From Verrucomicrobiales bacterium (lineage in GTDB: Bacteria; Verrucomicrobiota; Verrucomicrobiia; Verrucomicrobiales; DEV007), in assembly GCA_022424805.1 (NCBI GenBank), contig JAKMGR010000085.1, forward strand, positions 1 through 7,344: 7,344 nt of DNA, read 5' to 3'. Position 1 is the first letter of the stretch; every line of letters starts with the position of its first letter. Positions 1-6,118 of this stretch are shown one piece after another. A program made the position numbers and the translations under genes. Below the pieces are notes generated by a model that was given only the letters and a program-made list of their open reading frames with translations, was not told where the DNA came from and made no database searches.

Positions 1-1
1 G

Positions 2-979
2 ACTCTTGTCGTCTATCGGGAAAATCGCTTCTGTCCTTCGACATCGCGATTGCCCGAGCACTACGGTCCGACGATCAAAAAACTCGATGGGGTTCGCGAA
101 GTCATTCCGATTCAGATTACGGTCAACAACTGCGGCGCTTCGCTCGATGTCATCACCTTTCGAGGCATTCCTCCGGGAAATCTGAAGTCCTACAATCCGG
201 ACCTCCGAATTGTCGAAGGTAACTACGAGGATTTTCTGAAACGTTCGGATGCTGCCCTAGTCGGCGGACACTTTGCCGCGCGTCGTGCGCTGAAACCGGG
301 AGATCAATTTGAAGCCGTTGGTGTCAAAGTGCAGGTGGCGGCGATCATTGAATCTGATTCACCGCAGGACAACAACGTCGCCTACGTTCATCTGCCTTTC
401 TTGCAGGAAGCATCGCGAGTCGGCCTCGGAGTGGTGACCCAATTCAATGTGAAAGTTGACTCAGCTGATCAAATCGACTCCGTCGCTGCGGCGATAGACG
501 AAACGTTTCGCGCCGATCAGCAACCGACCAGCACTCGTCCCGAGAAGGCGTTTTTTGCAGAAACCGCCAACCAAATGATCGAGTTGATTCACTTTACTAG
601 ATGGCTCGGGATTGGAGCGGTGGTGGCTGTGTTAGGCCTCGTTGCGAATGCACTTCTCCTGATTGTTCGGGGACGGGTCAAAGAAACGGCAATCCTGCAA
701 ACGATCGGATTTTCCAAATACCGGATCAGTTTGCTGGTCGTGATCGAAGGGTTGCTGCTGGGGCTACTCGGCGGGCTGATCGGAGTTTTGGGCGCGATGG
801 CGTTTTTCCACTTCAAGTCATTCACCTTTGGCAATGAAGGACTCACCCTGGCAATTGCTCCTTCGCTCACGGTTCTGGTGCGGGGCCTTGCCGTGGCGGT
901 CGGTCTCGGTTTGCTGGCTTCTCTTTATCCTGCCTGGCGCGCTACTTCGAGGCCACTGATCCAAACCCTGAATGCCTGA
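2..979 (+). CDS. FtsX/MacB-like ABC transporter permease, 5' end missing
   Basis: This is an inner-membrane permease subunit of an ABC transporter of the MacB/LolCE/FtsX type. Such proteins use ATP hydrolysis to drive movements of a large periplasmic domain rather than forming a classical channel. The frame is open to the left edge (first codon at base 2), so the N-terminus and first membrane helix are outside the window. The TTG at base 50 lies inside conserved-looking sequence and is not taken as the start. Of 325 visible residues, about 1-195 are a MacB-type periplasmic core with two cysteines, in RENRFCPSTSR and VNNCGASLD. Three membrane segments follow at about 200-222, 243-268 and 286-309. 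Between the first two is the family's cytoplasmic signature (RGRVKETAILQTIGFSKYRIS), expected to contact the ATPase. The gene ends 12 bases before a second permease, so the two probably pair in one transporter. The substrate cannot be deduced; the FtsX-fold assignment is firm. Confidence 0.9.
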   Translation, partial: TLVVYRENRFCPSTSRLPEHYGPTIKKLDGVREVIPIQITVNNCGASLDVITFRGIPPGNLKSYNPDLRIVEGNYEDFLKRSDAALVGGHFAARRALKPGDQFEAVGVKVQVAAIIESDSPQDNNVAYVHLPFLQEASRVGLGVVTQFNVKVDSADQIDSVAAAIDETFRADQQPTSTRPEKAFFAETANQMIELIHFTRWLGIGAVVAVLGLVANALLLIVRGRVKETAILQTIGFSKYRISLLVVIEGLLLGLLGGLIGVLGAMAFFHFKSFTFGNEGLTLAIAPSLTVLVRGLAVAVGLGLLASLYPAWRATSRPLIQTLNA

Positions 980-991
980 CTTTTTCTGACT

Positions 992-2140
992 ATGCTTCCC
1001 TTCACTTACGCTGTTCGAAACCTTTTCCGCGATCCGGCGCGTCTGCTCCAGACCGTCGGTGGAGCAGCGTTGGTGGTCTTTCTCCTGATGACTGCGGCGG
1101 CGCTTAACCAGGGGATGAACGAGGTTCTTTCCGCATCAGGATCACCAAAAAATGTGATCCTGATGGGCAAGGGAAGTGAAGAATCGATCGAGCGGTCCGA
1201 AGTTCACCTCGAAGCCGAGTCGATTGCGGCTACTGCGATTCGAGGATTGCAGGAATCACTGGGGCAACCTGCGGTTTCCGGAGAAATCACCTATCAGGCT
1301 CCGCTCGTGACAGACTCCGGCCACAAAGAGCAGGGGCTTCTCCGGGGAGTGACAGAAAAGGCGCTGCTGGTGCATCCCAAAGTTCGATTGGAAGAGGGTC
1401 GCTTTCCCGGCCCGGGAGAAGTCATGGTGGGAATACTTGCGCATCGCAAGTTGGGTGTGATTCCGGAGGAAGTGGGGCTCGGCAATTCCGTCTTCTTTGA
1501 GGACGCCGAGATGACGATCAGTGGGATTTTTTCCGCACCCGGAACAGTGCTTGAATCGGAGGTCTGGTTTGATCGGAACGATCTCGCGATTCTAACGCAA
1601 CGGGATTCGCTATCGGCTGTTCTGGTTCGGCTTGACGGGGCAGAGTTCGAGGATGTCGAAGTTTTCACGCTGCAGCGCAATGACCTCGAACTCGCTGCGG
1701 TGCGGGAAGATCACTACTACGACAAGCTCGGTGCATTTTACGGACCAATCCGCACAATGACATGGCTCACCGCAGTGATGGTCGCTGCGGGAGCGTTCTT
1801 TGGAGGATTGAACACATTGTACGCTGCATTTGCTTCGAGGATTCGCGAGTTGGCAACCCTGCAATCCATCGGCTTTCGACGTCGATCGATCTTTCTTTCC
1901 CTCGTCCAGGAATCGTTGCTCGCAACCCTGACCGGAACATTGCTCGCGTTTGTTCTGGCCCTTTTGATTGTCGACGGGATGTCGGTTCCATTTTCCATCG
2001 GCACCTTTCGTCTCACCCTGACTCCCACAGTGATTCTCGCCGGCCTGTCTGTCGGCGTCGCTCTTGGGACGGTGGGAATTCTTCCGCCCGCGTGGCGAAC
2101 TCTTTCTCCGGCATTGCCAAAAGCGCTGCGATCAAACTAA
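992..2140 (+). CDS. FtsX-like ABC transporter permease (second subunit)
   Basis: This complete 382-residue FtsX-fold permease is probably the partner of the permease ending at 979. An N-terminal membrane helix lies at about residues 20-42, then a periplasmic domain at about 43-255, then three helices at about 257-280, 305-328 and 345-368. The cytoplasmic loop ASRIRELATLQSIGFRRRSI (281-300) corresponds to the family's ATPase-contacting motif, and the protein ends with a typical PPAWR...L segment. The periplasmic part is divergent and lacks the two cysteines of the first permease, so the pair is probably asymmetric, as in LolC/LolE-like systems. The ATG at 992 opens directly before the first hydrophobic helix with no clear Shine-Dalgarno sequence. 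The 12-base gap suggests translational coupling to the upstream gene. The ATPase is not in the window and is expected upstream. The transported substrate is unknown; lipoprotein, peptide or other envelope cargo are all possible. Confidence 0.92.
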   Translation: MLPFTYAVRNLFRDPARLLQTVGGAALVVFLLMTAAALNQGMNEVLSASGSPKNVILMGKGSEESIERSEVHLEAESIAATAIRGLQESLGQPAVSGEITYQAPLVTDSGHKEQGLLRGVTEKALLVHPKVRLEEGRFPGPGEVMVGILAHRKLGVIPEEVGLGNSVFFEDAEMTISGIFSAPGTVLESEVWFDRNDLAILTQRDSLSAVLVRLDGAEFEDVEVFTLQRNDLELAAVREDHYYDKLGAFYGPIRTMTWLTAVMVAAGAFFGGLNTLYAAFASRIRELATLQSIGFRRRSIFLSLVQESLLATLTGTLLAFVLALLIVDGMSVPFSIGTFRLTLTPTVILAGLSVGVALGTVGILPPAWRTLSPALPKALRSN

Positions 2141-2162
2141 CCTGAAACTAAATCGAAAAACC

Positions 2163-2795
2163 ATGACCATAAAATCAACCCAACTCCTTCCCGCATTTCT
2201 TGCTGCTGCCGGGCTTCTCCTATCGGCCTGCGGCGAAAAGGCGACTGAGGAAAAACCATCTGCGGAAACGACCTCCGACGATTCTGCCCTTTCCGAATTT
2301 GTTGTCGAAGAAGCTCACGCGGAATTGAAGCAAATCTCCGAAGTGTTCGCGAACCCGGAGCCTGGAACCGAGGTTGTCATCGGCGGCGAAGTGATGGGGC
2401 GAATGAACCCCTTTATCGACGGTCGGGCCATGGTCGTTTTGGGAGATCCAACCAAGCTTACGCCCTGCAATCGGCGTCCGGGAGATGAGTGCACGACACC
2501 CTGGGACGTCTGCTGCGATTTACCGGAAGTAATCAAGAGTTCGATTACTACCGTTCAATTCGTTGATGATGATGGAAAGATCATCAAGAGCAGTCTGAAA
2601 GGATTTAATGGAATCAAGGAACTGAGTTATCTCACTGTTGCCGGAACGATTGCTGAAGGATCGAACGCGGAAAATTTGCTGATCAACGCTACCGAAGTTC
2701 ACGTCGCAAAAGAGTCTCCTTACAAAGATGCTCTTCCTGTTTCGGGGCACGGAAGTGAAGCGGAAGCTGCGGCCGAGGGAGCTCCGAAGGAGTAG
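2163..2795 (+). CDS. Secreted lipoprotein with CxxxxxxxC...CC cysteine cluster, possibly OB-fold
   Basis: This predicted 210-residue envelope lipoprotein has a signal peptide at residues 1-22 ending in lipobox LSAC, with Cys23 as the lipidated residue. An acidic linker covers about 24-46. The start at 2163 was chosen over an upstream in-frame start at 2064 because the latter overlaps the permease gene and would bury the signal peptide. The globular part (about 47-183) is rich in predicted beta strands (EVVIGGEVMGR, AMVVLGD, ITTVQFVDDDG, LSYLTVAGTI) and resembles small OB-like barrels; that fold is inferred. Inserted in it is PCNRRPGDECTTPWDVCC with Cys102, Cys110, Cys117 and Cys118, which could bind a metal or form disulfides. 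The tail (184-210) is Ala/Glu-rich. It follows the second permease by 22 bases and is probably co-transcribed with it, suggesting it serves the same transporter as a partner or substrate. I do not know an established function. No Shine-Dalgarno sequence is evident. Confidence 0.85.
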   Translation: MTIKSTQLLPAFLAAAGLLLSACGEKATEEKPSAETTSDDSALSEFVVEEAHAELKQISEVFANPEPGTEVVIGGEVMGRMNPFIDGRAMVVLGDPTKLTPCNRRPGDECTTPWDVCCDLPEVIKSSITTVQFVDDDGKIIKSSLKGFNGIKELSYLTVAGTIAEGSNAENLLINATEVHVAKESPYKDALPVSGHGSEAEAAAEGAPKE

Positions 2796-2800
2796 GGGGT

Positions 2801-2883
2801 GTAGCGGAAGATTGTAATCTTCCGGCCGAGTCATCTGAGAAGCGCCATAGCTCTGCTGCCTGAATTTTTTCAAATTCAGCTAC
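2801..2883. repeat. REP-pair (BIME-like) element: two inverted GTAG-headed hairpins
   Basis: Two 24-nt units face each other across a 35-base spacer. The left unit (2801-2824, + strand) is GTAG followed immediately by a perfect inverted repeat, CGGAAGATT/AATCTTCCG, with a 2-base loop. The right unit (2860-2883, - strand) reads GTAG followed by CTGAATTT/AAATTCAG with a GAAA tetraloop. Including one more base on each side, the ends are TGTAGC and GCTACA, and on each unit's own strand the hairpin is followed by GC. A GTAG tetranucleotide at the foot of a hairpin is the hallmark of REP sequences mobilised by RAYT (REP-associated Y1 tyrosine) transposases, and inverted pairs form BIMEs. The element starts 5 bases after the lipoprotein stop, a typical REP position. 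There is no U-tract, so a simple intrinsic terminator is less likely, although the hairpins may protect the 3' end of the transcript. Dispersal elsewhere in the genome cannot be seen here. Confidence 0.75.
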
Positions 2884-2936
2884 ATTGGCACGGTGCGAAA
2901 TCGCATCATGGTTCGTCAGAAGCGCAAACGCGCTCG

Positions 2937-2955
2937 GTCCGGGGTTGTCCCGGAC
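2937..2955. repeat. GC-rich inverted repeat upstream of the beta-helix gene
   Basis: GTCCGGG (2937-2943) and CCCGGAC (2949-2955) form a perfect 7-bp inverted repeat with a 5-base loop. It ends 26 bases before the start codon at 2982 and has no following T-run. It could be an operator for a dimeric regulator or a 5' leader hairpin. I cannot choose between these, and chance is possible. Confidence 0.4.
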
Positions 2956-2968
2956 GGGGCGTGGTCGG

Positions 2969-2973
2969 TAGGA
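2969..2973 (+). promoter_or_regulatory. Ribosome binding site for the beta-helix gene
   Basis: TAGGA lies 8 bases before the ATG at 2982. It is one of the few recognisable Shine-Dalgarno sequences in the window. It supports the ATG at 2982 over the in-frame GTG at 2961, which would add seven residues before an otherwise ordinary signal peptide. Confidence 0.55.
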
Positions 2974-2981
2974 TCAGTGCC

Positions 2982-4232
2982 ATGAAAAATGTATGGCACG
3001 CTTGTTTGGCTTTCGTTGTTACCGGATCGATTCTTTCCGCTCAGGAGGCGCTTCCTCCACCTGTTCAGGTTGAGGTCAAACAGGGCGAGTCCATACAGGC
3101 GGCTCTCGATAAGTTGCCGGAGAGCGGAGGAATTGTTCGAATCGCCCCTGGCAATTTCGAGATTTTTGAGCCTCTCGTTGTTCGTACTGCCGAAACAAGG
3201 ATTGAGGGATCGGGTGCGTCGACTCACATCATTAACAAGAACGAGGAAGAGCAACCCGCGATTCACATTCGTCCTGACGCCTACGCGGAAGACAAGAAGG
3301 CCCGGCTCTGGCGAATTCAGGCCGACAATTTTCGCGTCAGTGGAAATGAGAAAAGCGGCCACGGAATCTTCGCTCAGGGCATACAGGAAATTTTCCTCCA
3401 TGGCGTTTCGATCGACCATCACGGTGGCCACGGCATTTTTCTCGATTTCTGCTTTGAGGATCCCCGCATCGCTGACTGTATCCTGACATACAACAAGGAA
3501 TCCGGCGTGCACCTCGTCGGCAATCACGACATCGTTGTTGATGCGAATCACTTTGAGGAAAACAACGACGCGCTTACCTGCCTCGATGGGTTCAATTTGA
3601 CCTTCAATGGCAACAATATTGACGACCATCTCCGCCACGGCGTCGTCATCGAGAACACCTACGGGTCAGTTGTCACCGGAAACATGATCGAAGAATGTGC
3701 GGGAACGGCGATCATTCTCGACCGCGATTGCTACGGGATCACCCTGAGCTCCAATGTGATAGCTCACGATCTTGGCGGCGGTATCGACATGCGGGATGCC
3801 TGGGGGTGTGCGATCAGCGCGAACACCTTCACGATCATTCACAAATTCGGCGTGCGGGTATCCAAGGACAGCGGACGCCTCACGATAACGGGCAATAATT
3901 TCTCGAACAGCTACCACGGGGAAGGGCTGATGAAGAGAAAAGAGCAGCACGAAAACGAATGGCAGATCGACAGCGGCGAAGGGGTCTTGTTGGAGAGCAC
4001 GGAAAATAACGTGATCAACGGAAACGTATTCAGCGGAATGGATGCGCACGCCGTGCTTGCCACTGGCACGTCCACAGGCAACTCGATCACCGACAATATC
4101 GTCACTGACTACGGTCGCCGAGAGGCAGTCGAGAATCCGATCGCTGTTCCAGCCGATGGAGGCAATCAGGTGAAAGATAATCTCGTCTCCAAACCAGCCA
4201 AGCCTGTTCCGGCAGGCCCCGCCAAGCCGTAA
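2982..4232 (+). CDS. Exported right-handed parallel beta-helix protein
   Basis: This 416-residue secreted protein has a signal peptide at residues 1-20 (hydrophobic core ACLAFVVTGSIL, probable cleavage LSA|QE). The N-terminal segment SIQAALDKLPESGGIVRIAPGNFE (37-60) is the typical opening cap of pectate-lyase-like beta-helices. From about 130 to 400 there are repeated rungs of about 22-25 residues with the pattern of the PbH1/NosD class (GIQEIFLHGVSI, GVHLVGNHDIVVDANHF, GVVIENTYGSVVTGNMI, GVLLESTENNVINGNVF). A loop at about 311-329 (YHGEGLMKRKEQHENEW) interrupts the coil. The C-terminus is a Lys/Pro/Ala tail (PAKPVPAGPAKP). Six core cysteines (157, 166, 200, 239, 250, 276) and a His-rich stretch (LHGVSIDHHGGHG, 139-151) are visible. 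The fold is common to polysaccharide lyases, glycosidases, epimerases and phage-like adhesins, so a carbohydrate-directed periplasmic or outer-surface role is likely but the activity is not assignable. It is flanked by long gaps and appears monocistronic. Confidence 0.88.
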   Translation: MKNVWHACLAFVVTGSILSAQEALPPPVQVEVKQGESIQAALDKLPESGGIVRIAPGNFEIFEPLVVRTAETRIEGSGASTHIINKNEEEQPAIHIRPDAYAEDKKARLWRIQADNFRVSGNEKSGHGIFAQGIQEIFLHGVSIDHHGGHGIFLDFCFEDPRIADCILTYNKESGVHLVGNHDIVVDANHFEENNDALTCLDGFNLTFNGNNIDDHLRHGVVIENTYGSVVTGNMIEECAGTAIILDRDCYGITLSSNVIAHDLGGGIDMRDAWGCAISANTFTIIHKFGVRVSKDSGRLTITGNNFSNSYHGEGLMKRKEQHENEWQIDSGEGVLLESTENNVINGNVFSGMDAHAVLATGTSTGNSITDNIVTDYGRREAVENPIAVPADGGNQVKDNLVSKPAKPVPAGPAKP

Positions 4233-4408
4233 TTCTGCCGACTCGCAGGCAAGTTTATGTTAGGGCCGCTTACGCCCGACTCACTATTTGTTGGGAATAA
4301 GATCCAGCTAGGATTCGGAAATCGCGTGTCGCCATTCAGGCCTGCGGTCCTGCATCTCGGGCATTCGTGAACTCTGTGAAACCACAAAAATACTGTGAAA
4401 TTGACTTC

Positions 4409-4437
4409 TGTTCACTTTTTTACTGGACTTGTGAACA
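4409..4437. repeat. Long-spaced palindrome TGTTCAC-N15-GTGAACA
   Basis: A perfect 7-bp inverted repeat flanks a 15-base T-rich centre and overlaps the candidate SOS box and the -35 zone of recA. It could be two half-sites for a dimer or for two dimers, or a second LexA-contact arrangement. The half-site TGTTC is identical to the Verrucomicrobia LexA half-site, but its partner is not at the usual 4-base spacing. Confidence 0.4.
4424..4437. promoter_or_regulatory. Candidate LexA operator (SOS box) of recA
   Basis: TGGAC-TTGT-GAACA matches the Verrucomicrobia LexA consensus TGTTC-N4-GAACA at 8 of 10 fixed positions: the right half is perfect and the left half differs at two bases. It ends one base before the TACAAT -10 box, the expected position for a repressor that blocks RNA polymerase at recA. 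The left half is imperfect, so the call depends on the lineage being right. The consensus is recalled from published work on the Verrucomicrobium spinosum recA promoter. Confidence 0.5.
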
Positions 4438-4438
4438 C

Positions 4439-4444
4439 TACAAT
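4439..4444 (+). promoter_or_regulatory. Probable -10 box of the recA promoter
   Basis: TACAAT matches the sigma-70 -10 consensus at five of six positions. Transcription would begin near 4451, giving a leader of about 22 bases before the ATG at 4474. The -35 is poor: the sequence 17 bases upstream is a T-run (4416-4421). A good TTGACT at 4401-4406 is 32 bases away, too far to pair with this -10, and has no convincing -10 of its own. Placement directly after the SOS-like site supports the call and favours translation starting at 4474. Confidence 0.45.
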
Positions 4445-4473
4445 GTATTCTTCCCGAAATCCTTTGGCATATT

Positions 4474-5733
4474 ATGGTTGAACTGCTATCTCCTAACGAA
4501 AACGAAGCCGCCGCAGAAAATGGCAAGGAAGCTCCTGCTTCCGCCACTGCGCCCGATACGTCGGAAGCGACTTCCCCTGCAACAAACGCAAAAGAAGCAA
4601 CAGACGCTTCGGAAAAAAAACCTGCGACAGCAGCGGCCGGAAAGCGTAATACAAAACCGACCGCGAAACCGAAATCCGCATCCAAGAAACCCATGGCCAC
4701 CAAAAGCGCAGACAAGGAAACCAATCGAATTGCCGAAGCGAGAGCGAAAAATCTCGATCTCGCCATTTCCCAAATCCAGAAAGACTTCGGAGAGGCAGCG
4801 ATCATGCGCCTCGGAACAGACACACACATGGATGTGGAGGTCATCCCAACGGGGAACCTCATCATTGACCGGGCCCTCGGTGCCGGCGGATTTCCTCGCG
4901 GTCGAATCGTCGAAGTCTACGGCCCGGAATCTTCCGGTAAAACGACTCTTACCCTCACTGCTGTCGCACAAGCGCAGAAGATGGGTGGCCTAGCTGCTTT
5001 TGTGGATGTCGAGCATGCTCTCGATCCACAGTATGCCCGTCGTCTCGGGGTTGATCTCGACAATCTCCTGCTCTCTCAGCCCAGTTCTGGTGAAGAAGCA
5101 CTCCGCATCGTCGAGACTCTGGTTCGTTCCAACGCACTCGACGTTATTGTTCTCGACTCTGTCGCGGCTCTTGTTACCAAGCAGGAACTCGATGGGGAAA
5201 TCGGTGACGCCACAGTAGGCGCCCAGGCTCGTCTCATGAGTGCTGCCTTGCGGAAACTCACTTCGATTATTTCCAAAGCGCGCACGGTTGTTATCTTTAC
5301 CAACCAGATTCGTGAAAAAGTGGGTGTCATGTTCGGCAACCCCGAAACTCAACCTGGTGGCCGCGCTCTCAAGTTCTACAGCTCGGTTCGTTGTGACATT
5401 CGCCGGACGGGAAGCATCAAGGGCTCCGACGGAAGCGTCTCTGGTAATCGGACTAGACTCAAGATCGTGAAGAACAAAGTTGCACCCCCTTATGGTGAAG
5501 CTGAGTTCGACATCATGTTCAACGAGGGAATCTCCGCAGTAGGTTCCCTGCTCGATCTCGCAATCGAACACGATATTCTCCAAAAGCGTGGTTCCTGGAT
5601 CAGCTACAAAGGTTCTCAACTCGCCCAAGGTCGCGATGCGGCCAAAGAAGCGTTGAAAGCCGACGAAGCACTCTACGCTGAAGTCGAAGCAGAGGTGAAA
5701 ACTGCAATGGACGGCGGCGCGGAGGAAGAATAG
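4474..5733 (+). CDS. recA: RecA recombinase with long N-terminal extension
   Basis: RecA is the ATP-dependent DNA strand-exchange protein of homologous recombination and the co-protease that triggers LexA cleavage in the SOS response. Residues about 84-419 are a standard RecA. Walker A is GPESSGKTT (150-158) and Walker B is VIVLDS (224-229). Loop L1 lies in [21 protein letters not shown] (about 240-260), loop L2 around [21 protein letters not shown] (about 286-306), and the short acidic tail is GGAEEE. The family is usually near 350 residues, whereas this frame gives 419. Residues 1-73 are a low-complexity Ala/Glu/Lys/Thr/Pro segment, acidic first and then basic ([17 protein letters not shown]). 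An internal ATG at 4693 (Met74, [20 protein letters not shown]) would give a conventional 346-residue RecA. Neither ATG has a clear Shine-Dalgarno sequence. The -10 box about 22 bases before 4474 and the protein-like composition favour the long form. An 8-A run (4613-4620) sits in the extension. recA appears monocistronic. Confidence 0.97.
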   Translation: MVELLSPNENEAAAENGKEAPASATAPDTSEATSPATNAKEATDASEKKPATAAAGKRNTKPTAKPKSASKKPMATKSADKETNRIAEARAKNLDLAISQIQKDFGEAAIMRLGTDTHMDVEVIPTGNLIIDRALGAGGFPRGRIVEVYGPESSGKTTLTLTAVAQAQKMGGLAAFVDVEHALDPQYARRLGVDLDNLLLSQPSSGEEALRIVETLVRSNALDVIVLDSVAALVTKQELDGEIGDATVGAQARLMSAALRKLTSIISKARTVVIFTNQIREKVGVMFGNPETQPGGRALKFYSSVRCDIRRTGSIKGSDGSVSGNRTRLKIVKNKVAPPYGEAEFDIMFNEGISAVGSLLDLAIEHDILQKRGSWISYKGSQLAQGRDAAKEALKADEALYAEVEAEVKTAMDGGAEEE

Positions 5734-5748
5734 GGAAAAAATGATCCC

Positions 5749-5763
5749 GGCGATATCATCGCC
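5749..5763 (+). terminator. Possible recA 3' hairpin
   Basis: GGCGAT and ATCGCC form a 6-bp stem with a 3-base loop, 15 bases after the recA stop. A second tight CCCC-GT-GGGG pairing follows at 5763-5772 and competes for one base. No U-tract follows, so this is at best a weak or Rho-assisted terminator. Confidence 0.3.
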
Positions 5764-5855
5764 CCCGTGGGGAGCACGTCATGCGCACGCAATAGATGGG
5801 TAGCGACCAGATGCGTGAACTTGAGTTCTCTGCAGCCAAATTTACTTTGTCCCAA

Positions 5856-5883
5856 GTTCCCGTAACACGTGGGAAGAGGGAAC
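5856..5883. repeat. Inverted repeat GTTCCC/GGGAAC
   Basis: GTTCCC (5856-5861) and GGGAAC (5878-5883) flank 16 bases. A nested alternative pairs TTCCCGT with ACGTGGGAA across AAC with one bulged base. A pyrimidine-rich stretch follows after about 10 bases, not directly as in an intrinsic terminator. Confidence 0.3.
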
Positions 5884-5989
5884 GCGCCATTCTCTTCTTC
5901 TACAGGAAATTCGATTGATCGCGATTTCGGTCACGATAGATGAGACGGAGTGTGGAAAGACGCTGAATGCTCAGGATTGTCCATCCAAC

Positions 5990-6011
5990 TGTCGGCTAAG
6001 TATTTCCGACA
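5990..6011. repeat. Inverted repeat TGTCGG/CCGACA
   Basis: TGTCGG (5990-5995) and CCGACA (6006-6011) form a 6-bp stem with a 10-base loop. CCGACAA recurs at 6178-6184, next to another small hairpin. Function unknown. Confidence 0.3.
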
Positions 6012-6118
6012 ATTTCTGCAAAGGGTATCCTGAGAACGGATTCAAAGCAGGAAGAGGTATCCTTTTTGAACCGATAAAAGTTGCAGGAACCTGGCAGGAC
6101 CTTCCCCAGAAAAGTGAA

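Larger units (their letters stand above)
4233..4473 (+). other. 241-base gap holding the recA control region
   Basis: No gene is supported here. The first part has only a weak hairpin, GGGC/GCCC at 4263-4266 and 4274-4277, about 30 bases after the beta-helix stop and without a T-run, so termination there is doubtful. The second part (about 4367-4450) is AT-richer. It holds five copies of GTGAA or its complement (4367, 4376, 4395 and 4431 direct; 4411-4415 inverted), a LexA-like site and a -10 box. A long reverse-strand open frame running from here into recA is judged a shadow of the recA codon pattern. Confidence 0.6.

Noticed and set aside
50..52. TTG at base 50 as start of the first permease
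   Set aside because: The frame is open to the window edge with permease-like residues (RENRFCPSTSR) before this codon, and the family needs an N-terminal membrane helix that must lie further upstream.
2064..2162. Upstream extension of the lipoprotein gene from an ATG at 2064
   Set aside because: It would overlap the end of the permease gene and place 33 Arg-rich residues before an ordinary lipoprotein signal peptide starting at the ATG at 2163.
2886..2906. Possible sigma-54 promoter beginning TGGCACG upstream of the beta-helix gene
   Set aside because: The -24 half is good, but the required GC of the -12 element is not 10 bases after the GG. The nearest suitable GC is four bases too far downstream.
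2916..3638. 240-codon reverse-strand frame opposite the beta-helix gene
   Set aside because: The + frame has a signal peptide, a Shine-Dalgarno sequence and beta-helix repeats. The reverse frame shows no motif and is the complement of the same codons.
2163..4232. NosDFYL-like copper system (beta-helix NosD plus Cys lipoprotein NosL plus ABC permease)
   Set aside because: The permeases are FtsX/MacB-type rather than NosY-like, the lipoprotein lacks a NosL-like Met/Cys arrangement that I can recognise, and the beta-helix gene is separated by a REP element and its own Shine-Dalgarno sequence.
4308..4865. 185-codon reverse-strand frame and a 208-codon + frame (4367-4993) overlapping the recA 5' end
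   Set aside because: Their translations are low-complexity Ser/Phe or Arg/Lys/Pro strings typical of antisense or shifted reading of an Ala/Lys-rich gene, and they run into the certain RecA core in the wrong frame.
5817..5828. GAAC-N4-GTTC palindrome resembling a Bacillus-type SOS box
   Set aside because: It lies about 84 bases downstream of recA with no promoter or gene start beside it, and its half-sites are in the opposite order to the Verrucomicrobia LexA consensus seen at the recA promoter. An 8-base match is likely by chance.
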